Shown here in pieces: positions 52,992 to 63,899 of a stretch of 64,000 bases of DNA. A program made the translations under genes and the position numbers. Under the pieces are notes generated by a model. That model was not told the DNA's origin. It did not search any database and was given only the letters and a program-made list of their open reading frames with translations. The stretch is from Agapetus fuscipes. Lineage: Eukaryota; Arthropoda; Insecta; Trichoptera; Glossosomatidae. Numbering within the stretch: the stretch's first letter is position 1; each line of letters begins with the position of its first letter. The DNA is taken from the NCBI GenBank assembly GCA_951799405.1, contig OX637339.1:2666001-2730000 (forward strand), read 5' to 3'.

Positions 52992-53057
52992 CTATGCAAC
53001 TAAGCTACACATATAGTGTAACTTCTTGCCTGCGGTGTCCCCGAAGGGGTCGCATAT
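52992..53057 (-). mobile_element. SINE-B 3' fragment with (ta)n
   Basis: 'gcaactaagctacacatata' to 'ccccgaaggggtcgcatata'. Confidence 0.7.
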
Positions 53058-53093
53058 ATATATATATATTAAAAAGTTAAAAAAATTAAATTT

Positions 53094-53312
53094 GGCTGAT
53101 TTATTTGGTGAGCGCTGTTTTTGTGTGTATCACACCTCAAGAGCCCTCTGCGAGCTTGGTCGTCGCTGTATATAGCGCCAATTCTCAAGCAAGACCCAGT
53201 TGTTGTAAGGTTGGATGGACCTTTCAGTGACCGGTCTTTGGTAGTTATGGGAATCGAACCCATAACCTTCCCATTCAGAGTCCGAAGTGTTATCACTGAA
53301 CTACGGACCGGT
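53094..53312 (-). mobile_element. SINE-A with body deletion
   Basis: 3' end at 53098, head 53240-53312 (A box tagttcagtgataac on minus). ~75 bp of the 'ttcgctgggttgaaa' region are missing. Confidence 0.8.
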
Positions 53313-54239
53313 CATTAGAATAGTATAAAGTGGAATAGAAAAGGTCGATTTGAATATTATATAAATTATCGTAGTATAGACTGATATACTGTAACAATAG
53401 CAAGAAACTCTGATAAAATAGAGACCTGTCAGATAGAGGACACTGTAAGATGAGGCAGGAAGAGGCGGTGGTGCTGGAGGGACCACGTGGATAGGATGGA
53501 CAGTTGGAGAATCCCCCATGTGGCAGCCCTAAAGAGTTGGAGAAATAGCTGGTGCTTTGCCTCCCAAGAAGACAACTTGATCACAGATTAGTGGTGTAAA
53601 ATAAGAAGAAGAATACTGATATATAGACTGTAGAATAATGAAGACTGATATTAATTATGTATGACAATAAATACTGATTCACTGACTGTATAAAATAATA
53701 AATAATGAAAATAAATATGGCTCCTTGTATTCACTTATGTACTGTAGAAAATAGTAAATACTGATTCACTCACTGAAGAAAATAGTTAATACATTCACTT
53801 ACTGTAGAAAATAGTAAATACTGAAAATGAAATTGCTCTTACATGAGCTTGAATACGCTTTTAAGTCTACGCCTAGAAACATGAAGCAACTTTCAACTAA
53901 AATACTGTCATAATCGTCTTGCTCACTATCCCCGTAAGATCAACCCATGGCGCTACAATCATAAACATTCCTAGGCATCAAGACACTATGAAATCCATGT
54001 TCTTTCCTCGTACTGAAGCAGTTCCTTGTCGCTTACGCCTGCTTGCTAGTGAGGAGCAGCGAAAAGTTGAATAGCGTAGTGTGAGACGGTTATTTCTGTG
54101 GCCGGTCCAGTCACTCTCGCGAGTAAACAAACCCACACAGCCGCGCAGCGTCCCACACCAACAGTGCCAGTGAGCTACTCGACACAAGTCCGACTACATT
54201 CTTCACTGGAGCAGTAGTTACTATACGGATATATTATGT

Positions 54240-55050
54240 GGCGAGTGGTGACAGGCTAGAATGGCACAGCGACAAAACGACACATGACATAACGATACAT
54301 CGCACGCTTAATAATAAAGAGCGAGATTTTGTATTAAAACGCAATAGCAATGCGAGAAGAATAGGTAGAATGCGACAGCCGTTCAATTTGGACGAATGTG
54401 ACCGAGATAAAACATCGGCCGCCTTTTTCATCCCATACAAGTTGTACTGGTTGTCTGAACTTCAAACGTGATTTCCCAACATTCTTACTTTTTGACTTAT
54501 TGCTCTTTTTTGTTAAGCGTGCGACATGACAAAAAAAAAACATACTACCATGAACGGCACATGAAAAAAACATCACATGACAGGACGACTTTCTTGTGAT
54601 GTTTTGTCATTGTGATGTACTGTCATGTGTCGTTCTGTCATGTGTAGCTTTGTCATGTGTCGCTATGTCATTAAAAATTAAATTAGGCTGATTTATTTGG
54701 TGAGCGCTGTTTTTGTGTGTATCCCACCTCAAGAGCCCTCTGCGAGCATGGTCGTCACTGTAGAAAGCGCCAATTCTAAAGCAAGACCCAGTTGTTGTAA
54801 CGCTGGATGGACCTTTTGATGACCGGTCTTTGGTAAAGGCTTATGAATTTTTCAACCCAGCGAAGAGCAAATTTTAAAATACAAATGCTATATTTTTTGT
54901 GCTCCGCCGGGATTCCAACCCACAACCTTCCGTTTACGAGTCTGAATTGTTACCAATGGACAACGGGCCGGTCATGTGTCGTTTAGTCACTGTATCGTTC
55001 TGTTATGTGTCGTTTTGTCACTATGTCGTTATGTCATGGAACCATATTAT
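54240..55050. mobile_element. Foldback-like element with 'gacacatgacataac' arms, copy 2
   Basis: Left arm 54255-54303 (cgacaaaacgacacatgac), right arm 54590-54665 and 54974-55040 (gtcatgtgtcgttctgtcat), split by SINE-A. 'aggctagaatggcacagcga' equals 26212-26232 of copy 1. A 77-codon ORF (54238-54471) of unknown family is inside. Confidence 0.55.
54682..54973 (-). mobile_element. SINE-A, near full length
   Basis: 'ggctgatttatttggtgagc' to a degenerate head at 54973 (ggttggaatccc B box on minus). Confidence 0.85.
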
Positions 55051-55127
55051 TTAGCTACTCGGCCGTATATTACTCATCAGACCAGTCACTAGACGCTATT
55101 CCCGATTGCCGCATAGACTACTACAGA

Positions 55128-55395
55128 ACGTAAAACGTAGCACTCTGAACTTTTTACCGCGTTGATCCCGAGAAGGTTGCAAGTGTCCCATGGAACCTAT
55201 CTATTTTTACAATTAAGTAAATAAGCAGGGAAACAGGAAATAATTTCTGCCACCATCGGCGGGGATCGAAACCTTGTTCGTGGCACGGAATGCAAGCTTT
55301 CTACCAACTGAGCTATCGACCGGACTTTATACGAGCTTGGTCGTCGCTACAAATCGTCAGGCAAGATCCACTTTCTGTAATGCATGATGGATCTT
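55128..55395 (-). mobile_element. Heterodimeric SINE A-B, truncated
   Basis: SINE-B 55128-55325 (diverged body; head 'tagctcagttggtagaaagc' on minus), joined via 'gactttatacgagcttggtc' to the start of a SINE-A body that stops at about 55395. Confidence 0.7.
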
Positions 55396-55674
55396 GGTTT
55401 TTCAACCCATCGAAGAGCAAATTACAAGATCATTAACGGCTTAATTGACAGCCCCACCCTGTTAGAGAGTTTTGAGCTTTATGTGCCAGATGGCTACGGC
55501 CGGGGAAGACGGCATGAACTTTTTCATGTACCGCTGTCCCGTACCGACGTCATGGCGCAACATGCCTTAACTCGGAGTGTTACTCTGATTAACTCCGCTG
55601 ACATAGACATTTTTTACATTAACTTAGAATCATTCAAAGATCTAGATAAAGAGTTCCTCCCAGCTTGTTAATGA
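55395..55674 (+). pseudogene. LINE RT C-terminal remnant, still open
   Basis: STHRRANYKIINGLIDSPTL, LESFELYVPDGYGRGRRHEL, FHVPLSRTDVMAQHALTRSV, TLINSADIDIFYINLESFKD and LDKEFLPAC, then stop. INGxIDSPxLL…FHVPxSRT…D…FxxxLxxFK is the C-terminal block of arthropod jockey/I-type RTs. An oligo-A run follows at about 55718. Confidence 0.85.
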
Positions 55675-55734
55675 CTGTGTGAGGGTGCACTGTAATAAGG
55701 GGAACCTGTTGTGCACAAAAAAAAAAAAAAAAAT

Positions 55735-55832
55735 CTAAAAGTATAAATATTTATCTGCGCTCCTCCGGGATCAAACTCGAGACTTTATGATTAGGCGTTC
55801 GTAGCGTTAGCCACTGAACTACGGACCGGTAT
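55735..55832 (-). mobile_element. SINE-A head fragment
   Basis: On minus 'gtccgtagttcagtggctaa' and B-box-like 'gagtttgatcccgg'; truncated body. Confidence 0.6.
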
Positions 55833-55976
55833 GTGAATCAATAAACTTCGAGTTTCCTAGCTCCTGATGGAGTTGGTTTTACATTTTTGTAAAGGGTTAG
55901 TAAACCCGCGCTGGAATTTTACAAAAATGGATATCATTTGTTTATTATTTATATTGTTGTATATCATTTATCAGTC

Positions 55977-56293
55977 CGGTCGATAGCTCAGTTGGTAGAG
56001 TGCTTGCATTCCATGCCGTGAGCTCGGGTTCGAATCCCACCGAGGGTGTCTGAAATGATTTCCCGTTTCAGTGTTTATTTCAAACCGTAAAAAAATACCG
56101 GCAAGGTTTACTCAGCCTTCACAAGAAATGAGTACCAGCCCCCTCGGGAGCTCCAAAACCCCCACTTCAACTGAAGTGGTTGGCTCCTTAAGGCTGGCCC
56201 CCTTACCTGTAAAAATAAATAGGTTCAACTCGCCACATGCGACCCCTTCGGGGTTAACGCGGCAAGAAGTTACACTATATGTGTAGCTTAGAT
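55977..56293 (+). mobile_element. SINE-B, near full length
   Basis: Intact head, body and end. Next to it, 56310-56398, is a reversed, diverged relative of the head only (atagctcagttggtagaatt on minus). Confidence 0.9.
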
Positions 56294-56434
56294 AAAAAAA
56301 AATAAAAAAAATTGTGACACTCTTGATGACGTTCGAACCCAAGCCCTATGGCATGAAATGCAAGAATTCTACCAACTGAGCTATTGCTGGACCGGCATGC
56401 AGAGCGAAGATAGGTAAAAATATATATATATATA

Positions 56435-56437
<3 letters not shown>

Positions 56438-56474
<37 letters not shown>
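56438..56474. repeat. Poly(T) tract, ~36 nt
   Basis: Uninterrupted T run after (ta)n. Together with 56475-56540 it mirrors the poly(A) at 57619-57638. Confidence 0.8.
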
Positions 56475-56475
<1 letters not shown>

Positions 56476-56547
56476 TGCTATATAAATAAATAACACCTTA
56501 TTAACTTTAAAACACTGTTTATATTTCACAAAAATATCATATAATCT

Positions 56548-57480
56548 ATAATAATCTATAATCTAAGTTGCAAAGATATATTCATTTAAAGCTCTCAGAT
56601 GTATGCCCACAAACCAACAAGTGTAGTTCGCGCTTACAAATGCTGAATGTGTACTTACAAATAAAATCCAAACCTCAAATGAACATAAGCCCCACAACTT
56701 TTGCCGACCTTCCCTGAAACAGGGGTGACATTGGCAAAGTGAACCATTTTTTACAGTATGGGTGGTCAGCCTCATACCAACCTATAAGTCAAGGAATATG
56801 AATAATAAATTACATTTAAATATAAAAAAGAACAAAACCTTACAAAGAAATCTATACAAAAAAAGTCAAAAATTTCCTATGCAAAAAATGTAGCAAATGA
56901 ATACACCAACATTAGAAATCAACATTGCAGATTAGCCGCCACTTCTTCCTGTCCTTGCATACTTCTTTCATTTCATCCAGAGTCATAACCTTTTTCATAC
57001 AAGTCCTCCTTTTATTATGACTCTGGATATCCCATTCATTCGCTATTTCAGAGATTTGATCCTTCCATACTTTTCTCGGTCTTCCTCTACCACGACATCC
57101 ATCTATTCTAGCAACATATACTTTCTTCGTCAATCTTTCATCACTCATTCTCTCCAAGTGCCCGAACCATCTTAACATACTTCTTTTAATCTTCACTTTC
57201 ACACTTTCCCTTACACCACATTCTTCTCTTACAAAATCATTCCTCACCCTGTCACTTCGTTTTTTCCCAATCATACTTCTTAGATAGTCCATTTCTACTG
57301 TATGCACTTTACTAATTTCCCTTTCACTCACCGTCCAGGCTTCACTTCCATACATCAAGGTTGGCACTAGTATACCACCGTGCACCGCCAATCTAACATT
57401 TTTTGAGAGATTTTGGTTCCTGGCGATGCAAGCGGTCGCACCCAGTACACACCTGCCTTTCATTATTCTTCTGAGACTTC
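56548..57480 (-). mobile_element. LINE-A, longest copy: RT C-terminus, 3'UTR, 3' end
   Basis: A 183-codon open stretch on minus 57463-56912: ARNQNLSKNVRLAVHGGILV, PTLMYGSEAWTVSEREISKV, HTVEMDYLRSMIGKKRSDRV, RNDFVREECGVRESVKVKIK, RSMLRWFGHLERMSDERLTK, KVYVARIDGCRGRGRPRKVW, KDQISEIANEWDIQSHNKRR and TCMKKVMTLDEMKEVCKDRK, ending KWRLICNVDF. The UTR 56800-56911 joins the terminal 250-bp block (subfamily 3). It defines the family. Confidence 0.92.
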
Positions 57481-57680
57481 CTGATGACTACCTGAGGATG
57501 ATCATATTGGTCGAAAACGTTAGTAGTTAATCTAAAATTTAATTTTTAAATTTATGATATTTTTGTGAAATATAAACAGTGTTTTAAAGTTAATAAGGTG
57601 TTATTTATTTATATAGCAATAAAAAAAAAAAAAAAAAAACATGAATTTTCAGTGTTAATACACAAACCATAAAAAAAAAA
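57478..57680 (+). mobile_element. Penelope-like terminal segment
   Basis: CTGAGGATGATCAtattGGTCGAAAACG split over 57492-57520, then 'aaataaacagtgtttt' and 'cagtgttaatacacaaacca'. An inverted partial copy lies on the other side of LINE-A (56475-56545). Confidence 0.5.
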
Positions 57681-58184
57681 TATATATAAAAATATTAAAG
57701 TTATCTTTTAATGAGTATACATAGGTATAGACATGTTAAAATGGAATTAACTTTGTTAGGACAAAACTTACTTATTTCTTGGCTAAAATATGATAAAACA
57801 ATAATTAATTACAATCGGACTTGAGCTATCTACCGGACAATTTTTATGTTTTGCCTTAAAGATTTAAGACACTGCCTTCATCGGAATGGAGCCATTATGT
57901 ATGTGTCAAATTGCGGAATTTTACCAAAAGCAATTCTCATTAATTCCTATGCTAATACACTCCACTAGCAAACTAACATTATTAATTAATCAAGTACATT
58001 AATATCATCTCCAGGCGCTTCTCTTCTTATACAAACTTAATTAACCATGTATAAATAGTAAATCAATTCGATTAATTAATTGTTAATCAAATGAAGAAGT
58101 CATCAGAACATCATTAATGTAACTCACTACTAAACTAGTTTAACGCAACTGATCTGCACATATGTTTCAAATTATTACCAATTG

Positions 58185-58685
58185 AGCACCAATAGGACAG
58201 ATTTAAGTAAATTCCAATAGGACAAATTGAAGTAAACATTCATAGGCAAAAGTGAATTTGCGTACGACAGAGTAAATTAAAATTCAATAGGTCAAAGCTA
58301 ATTTAATTGGAGTGAGAGGACGTTAATGGAACTTCAATAGGACATAGTAACTTTTCCTTGAATAGGAAAAATTGAGTCAACTCCAATAGGACAAAGTGAA
58401 TTTAATTTCGACGGGACAAAGTAAATTTAATATAGATAGGTCACGTCGACAGGATGATTTTTTTTTTAAATGCTTTAATGGAACAAAGTGAATTCAGCTC
58501 CAATTTAACTAGACAAATTCAACTCCAATACGATAAAATAAATTGAACTTGAATAGGACAAAATAATTTTAACTTGAATGGGAAAAAAAAAATAACTTGA
58601 ATAGTTCAAATTTTTTTTAACTTGAATAGGACAACACAAATTGAAATTGAATAGGACAAAACAAATATAGCTTGAATAGTAAAAA
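58185..58685. repeat. Degenerate ~27-bp minisatellite
   Basis: 'ttgaataggacaaa' / 'ctccaataggacaaagtgaa' recurs about 15 times with indels; AT-rich. Confidence 0.8.
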
Positions 58686-58689
58686 AATA

Positions 58690-59698
58690 AACAAAGGATC
58701 GGAAATACATGTCACAGGTTAGTACCAGTTTTATGTTGAGAATTATCGAACCGTACTATTCAACGTACACATGTAAAACAGTTCATAGCCCTCGGTTGAT
58801 CCAAAGATCATCGTGCACCGAGTATAAAACTCGCAAGGTTTATCAAAAAAAAAATACATGGAAACTAAAAGCACATCTAGTGAGCGCTTTAACTATGAAA
58901 CATTTTTTTCTACAAAACGCTTGACTCGAGTTAAACGTATTTTTTTATACTGGGATTGAAGGTACCATTGTCTCTACGCTACGCTGACCACAAGTATTTC
59001 GATACAAAATAAGCTTTATACACGAGAATCATCACAAGTATATAAAACATACGCTTAAAAACTCAAGAAAAGCGTTTACTGAAAAAATGTATTAAAACTG
59101 AAGCAGCGCCTCTAGCGAGCGTTTTATTTTCCATACATTTTTGGAAAGACGCTATGGCCGAGTTTTATACCGGCTGGTGATTGCCCAAGTTATGGGTAGA
59201 TGACGTCATATGAGGCTGATGATCTAAATAAAATGTCGAAAAAAATTCAGGGAAATATCTTGTCCAACTAGCAAGATGATGTCCAAACATGAATCGCCAC
59301 GGAAAAAATTGTGACGTACTACGGCCGAGTTGCTAAGGAAAAGCGGAATAAATATTTCGTCATTGGTTGCTAAGGACAGCAGTGCCATCAAGAGTAGCGT
59401 CTGCGGCCGAGAAAAAGTTCTAAATTCAAATTTGCTCCATCGCATTGTTTTAATATTTACTTTTATAATAACTTCAACGGTGGGTAATTAAGTTCATCCT
59501 CAATCATCGTGCAGAGAGGGTGTCTCCTGAAGCCGTTGGCTACGAGAATGATGTAGCTTATCGACAACGGTTCGTCTGATTTTCAAAAAGTAAAATTACC
59601 TGATTGTGAATTTATTATATTTGTACAAATGCCAAACGACCGTCATTCCAGCTTAAATCTAATAAAATAAATAAAGGAAGAAAACGTTTTTTCCTCTC
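58690..59698. other. No gene recognised; short dispersed motif
   Basis: 'aaatacatggaaactaaaag' + 'cacatctagtgagcg' (58850) and 'aaactgaagcagcgcctcta' (59098) resemble 27785-27815. Otherwise unassigned. Confidence 0.4.
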
Positions 59699-60585
59699 CC
59701 AATAGGGTAACTTCACTTTTTTTTATTTCATAAAATAGTAGACTATATTTTTTTAAATATGTACATCTGCGTTTTTAAAAAAAATATATCTGGCTTAGTT
59801 TTTAAATTATAGCTCTTTAAAATTTACGTATTTTCGATTTCCGGTAAAACAGCTCATTTTTTTATTTAGGCGGATATGGCGTCGATGGATCTTCGGATCT
59901 TCGAAGTGTAGGTATCGACGGGCCCAGGTAGTCGGTTTGCTAGCGACGTTTGACGTCATTTTGACGTCAAACCTCCCTAAGCCGGCCACGCTGCGTTTTG
60001 GCGGGATTCAAATTCTCCGCATTTTATTTTTGAAAATTATCAATGACATCTTTATTTTTACTACTTAAAAAATATATGGTTGTGATCCTTGAAATGTACT
60101 CTACACAACCACATTATTTTCAACCGTTTTTCCTACCACTGCAATAGGGTAGTTGCAGTGGTAGGGAAAACGGTTGAAAATAATATGGTTCTGTAGAGTA
60201 CATTTCAAGGATCACAACTTTATATTTTTTGTGTAGTAAAAATAAAAATATCATTGATAATTTTCAAAAATAAAATGCGGAGAATTTTAGTCGCGCCAAA
60301 ACGCAGCGCGTTCGACTTCACGAATCTTGACGTCAAAATGACGTCAAGATTCGCTACTGGGCGCGCCGATACCTACACTCCGAAAATGCATCGCCGTCAT
60401 ATCTGCCTAAATAAACAAAATGACCTTTTTTCCGGAAATCGAGAATACGCTAATTTTAAAGAGCTTTAGTTTAAAAACTAATCAAGATATATTTTTTTTA
60501 AAAACGCAGATGCATTTAAAAAAATGTATTATACCATTTTATACCATGAAAAAAATATGTGATACTTCCCTATTACCCCATTTCG
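59699..60585. mobile_element. Large imperfect palindrome (~440-bp arms)
   Basis: Centre near 60145. The inner arms are nearly exact (gtggtaggaaaaacggttga versus inverse; ccttgaaatgtactctac versus inverse). The outer arms include 'ttgacgtcattttgacgtca', 'ccgcattttatttttgaaa' and 'atctgcgtttttaaaaaaaa'. No protein. Foldback or large MITE. Confidence 0.8.
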
Positions 60586-60924
60586 GCGGCCATTTTGATT
60601 TCTGTAATGGCGGCATGATGCGATCAAATATCGAGCAATGATCCATGGCCCTGTCACCATTGTAAATCGGCCAATTCGCCGAGACCAATCGCCACAAAAT
60701 ACAGCCGGTTTTCAAATACCTGTACATATCTGTACTTTGGTTTTACGACAATTGTGTACGTGGAATCAGATTTATTTCCACAGGTAAGGGGGGCAGCCTT
60801 ACGCATAAGCAGGGTGTAGTAAAAAGAAAAATAATCTGTTGAGCGGTTTAGCCAGGCAGAGAGAAAATCGATTTAAATCTTGACATTTTTATACGTTTAA
60901 AGATATTGATCTTTATCTTGTCTT

Positions 60925-62075
60925 GTATCTTGCCGCCATTCCTCTAGGGGTGGCCGGTACCTCCACACAAGTGCCTCCACTTGACTCTGTCCTTGCATAG
61001 TTCTTTCATCTCATCTAATTCTATCACTCTTTTCATGCATGCTCTGTTATGTTTAAGATGGAAGGTATCTTCAGGATACCTTCAGGATACTTACATCCGG
61101 CTAGCTCTCATCAGCATCACTCTCAGGGCGTGGGGTTCTTTCTTTCGGTTGCTCACTTGTACTTTGGGAAGGGTTTTATAATTAAAAGATAAAGTTAACA
61201 TGAACAAATAAGGGTTTATTACTGTACTAATATGGGGGGGAAAAGGGGAAATAAGGGATTGGCCAGACCTACAGGTTGTCACCAGAACACTCCCTATTCC
61301 GTTGGCTGGAGTTCTAAACGGAAGGCCTGGGGCAGCGCCCCAGGCTAGCGGCGGTTCGCAGGGCGGACGCCTCCACACGTGGGAGCCTCTGGGTGGGCGC
61401 TCCTATGCCTCTGGTCCACAAGGCGGGTGCCTTGCTGGCAGGAAATCCAAGTAGATGGGGGGGAAGGGAGCTCCATCGTAGTGCCCCCTCCTGCACCGCT
61501 TGGTGCTTGGTCGCTAACGTCTGACTCACTTCACATCTCGCCAGGAACTAACGAACGACGGCCTGATTAGTTCATACGGTGCAGTTCGGCCGCTTCCGTG
61601 ACCGTTCGGCCCACAAACATACACTGCACACTTCGGGATTGTTCTTTCAATGTTATTATAAAATAACATAACAGCTCTTCTCTTGTTTCCACTCTGTTAA
61701 TTCCATTCATTCGCAATCTCACTTATCTGATCAATCCATTCTTTCCTAGGTTTTCCCCTTCCACGCTTACCTATTACATTCCCTTTATACGTTTTTCTTA
61801 TGTCAGCCGGTCTTCATTCATCCTTTCAATATGTCCAAACCATCGCATCACACTTTTTTGAACTTTCACTTTCACGCTTTCTTTTACTCCGCATTCATTC
61901 AGAACCCATTCGTTTCTCATTCTATCTTTTAGTGTTTTTCCTGTCATACTTCTCAAATGAGTAATTTCTACGGTGCATACCTTATTTATTTCTCTTTCAT
62001 TCACCGTCTACGACTGGCTTCCATACATCAGGGTCGGCAACAATATACAATTGCGTACCGCCATTTTCATTTACC
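60925..62075 (-). mobile_element. LINE-B-type RT C-terminus interrupted by a solo LTR
   Basis: Minus 62070-61678: WTVNEREINKVCTVEITHLR-like, SMTGKTLKDRMRNEWVLNEC, GVKESVKVKVQKSVMRWFGH, IERMNEDRLT. It continues at 61044-60930 (tcatctaattctatcactct, 'cctctaggggtggccggtac'). Confidence 0.85.
61045..61673. mobile_element. Solo LTR (Gypsy-like) with 4-bp TSD
   Basis: 629 bp beginning TGTTATG and ending CATAACA, flanked by GCTC (61041-61044, 61674-61677). TG…CA ends with a 4-bp duplication point to Gypsy. On minus, aataaaccctt near 61210 can serve as the poly(A) signal. GC-rich centre. Confidence 0.85.
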
Positions 62076-62330
62076 CATTGACGGTAAAACTCAATAAGTG
62101 ACATATTAAGCTAACATGGGTTTCTCAGATAAATGCACGTTTTCCCCTATTTTCTACGAGAGAAAATACAAAAAAGCGAGAAAATCCTGTAGTCTCGAAG
62201 TCTTTCATAATCACTGCATTACAATTAGTTCACTTACTATGAGAAGTTATACACAATAAAATGTTTGACACACGATTTCGCAAATCTGTGAATCAGCACT
62301 TATTCAGTTTTATCTTTAAGGTGGTGATAT
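62075..62330. mobile_element. Compact MITE ('aaaactgaataagtg' ends)
   Basis: 'gacggtaaaactcaataagt' and, at the right, inverse 'cttattcagttttatcttta'. 'gggtttctcagataaatgca' is shared with 49150-49175. Confidence 0.5.
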
Positions 62331-62469
62331 AATATCCATAGATTCACTTCTCTCATACATTTTACAAGAAAAAACTAAAAAAATGCTTGAATCCAGTAGT
62401 TCGATCGACGTCGAACTTCACACGATCGATCTAAATCAAAGGAAACCAAGAAGTATAGCTATCCTGTAC

Positions 62470-62702
62470 CATTAGTACGAGTTGCAAAACTTGAGTAAAG
62501 TAAAGTTTACGGAAAGTATGAAAGAGTGATTTCCCCCAAAATCTGCCGTTTTTTGTAACTTACACTTTATGGTCTTTGTAAGGTTACAGTGATGAAGAAA
62601 ATCAAGTTCAAACTAACAAAAACGGCAGTTTTTGGGAAAACCACTCTTTAATACTTTCCGTAAACTTTACTTTACTAAATTTTTGCAACTCGTACTCAGG
62701 GC
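62470..62702. mobile_element. MITE, CCCTNAGTACGAGTTGC family
   Basis: Arms 'gttgcaaaacttgagtaaag' and inverse; loop 'gatgaagaaaatcaagttca'. Confidence 0.75.
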
Positions 62703-62710
62703 ACTGTAAA

Positions 62711-63254
62711 TGAGTCGTATAAATGCAAACGCCGTCAACTCCTTACGCGATGATTTTGAGAAAAATAAACTTGTAAAACGACAACACCAGTTGGAGATGA
62801 CGGCGTTTGCACGAAATCATACTTTTTCAATTAAAATTACGAAGGATTAAGTGAGGTACATTATATCGCACACAGCAAATGATTTGTTACACTGCGCAGA
62901 ATCAAATTCAATCATTATCTGAAAAATCATAAATTTTGGAGATGACGGAAAAATAAAATGTAATTTGTCGTGTATGTTCCTTGACTTATAGGTTGGCATG
63001 CGGCTGATCACCCATGCTGTAAAAATGGTTCACTTTGCCAATGTCACCCCTGTTACAGGGAAGGACGGTAAGAGTTGCAGGGTGTATGTCCAATTGAGAT
63101 TCGGTTTTTATGTTGTAGGTTCACATGAGGCATGTGCAAGCGCGAACTTGTACGTGTCTGGTTGAGAGAATGCATGTAAGTAATGTGAATCTCCAATATA
63201 ACATATCTTTGCAACTTAGATTAGATTAGACGGCGTTTGCAGTTATACGACTCA
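62711..63254. mobile_element. MITE with 'tgagtcgtataa' ends, split by LINE-A
   Basis: 'tgagtcgtataaatgcaaac' + 'gccgtc' at 62711 is inverted at 63228-63254 (gacggcgtttgcagttatac + gactca). The right repeat is cut by LINE-A. Confidence 0.75.
62954..63227 (+). mobile_element. LINE-A 3' end (subfamily 1) with 5-bp TSD
   Basis: Includes UTR 'taatttgtcgtgtatgttcc' and a complete terminal block. GACGG is present on both sides and only once in the intact inner copy of the target (62793-62800). Confidence 0.85.
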
Positions 63255-63279
63255 AATAGTGTGTATGTTCAGACCAGGA

Positions 63280-63365
63280 AAGTTGCAAGTTGCAAGTGAC
63301 AAGTGGCAAGTGACAAGTGACAAGTGACAAGTGGCAAGTGACAAGTGGCAAGTGACAAGTGACCA
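63280..63365. repeat. 10-bp tandem repeat (caagtgacaagtggc type)
   Basis: About eight 'caagtgacaagt'/'caagtggcaagt' units. Confidence 0.95.
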
Positions 63366-63468
63366 CCCACATGGGTGCGGGCGCAAGTACTCGAGTTAAC
63401 AATGACAGATGGATACGCATAGTAAACACAACGCAATACAATCCAAACTGCCCCCTATTCAATAATAA

Positions 63469-63853
63469 TATCTGTACCTTGGAGCATAAACAACGGTAGT
63501 CACATTTAGTAAAATGTGCAGAAGACGAGTTTTAGTGAAAATGTGCACTTTTATAAAACCATCATAACTTCTAAACAAGACGAGATATTTTTGATCTGTA
63601 AAAACTGTTTATCTTCTTTTATCGATATTTATTTAATGTGAAGTAATTTGAACCACGTATTTGGAACTTCCGTGGTTTATGCGCGCATTTATATGTGCAT
63701 CCCATATTTATTACACTTGATATCTCAGTAACTATGAGTCCGAGGACTCCAATATTTTTACCACTTATAGAACAGCTAATTTTTATAATTACTGCATCAT
63801 TAACTCAAAAACGCAAAAAGTGGACTACCGTTGTTTATGCTCTAAGGTACAGA
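63469..63853. mobile_element. MITE with ~35-bp TIR, TA target
   Basis: 'tctgtaccttggagcataaa' + 'caacggtagtc' at 63471 is inverted at 63820-63851 (gactaccgttgtttatgctc). TA on both sides. Noncoding. Confidence 0.75.
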
Positions 63854-63899
63854 TATACATAGTCACAAACAATGCTATGAGAACTCACAGTGCTATGCG

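Larger units (their letters stand above)
52640..53830. repeat. Degenerate 'actgtagaaaatagtaaata' minisatellite, interrupted
   Basis: ~33-45 bp units at 52650-52735, 52945-52985 and 53620-53830 (cacactacaaaatagtaaag; ttactgtagaaaatagtaaa). Interrupted by a MITE (52736-52945), SINE fragments and an LRR-free RT-like scrap (53440-53590). Confidence 0.6.

Noticed and set aside
53978..54187. Possible promoter with ctctcgcgag palindrome
   Set aside because: A single short motif with no neighbouring gene start; too weak to list.
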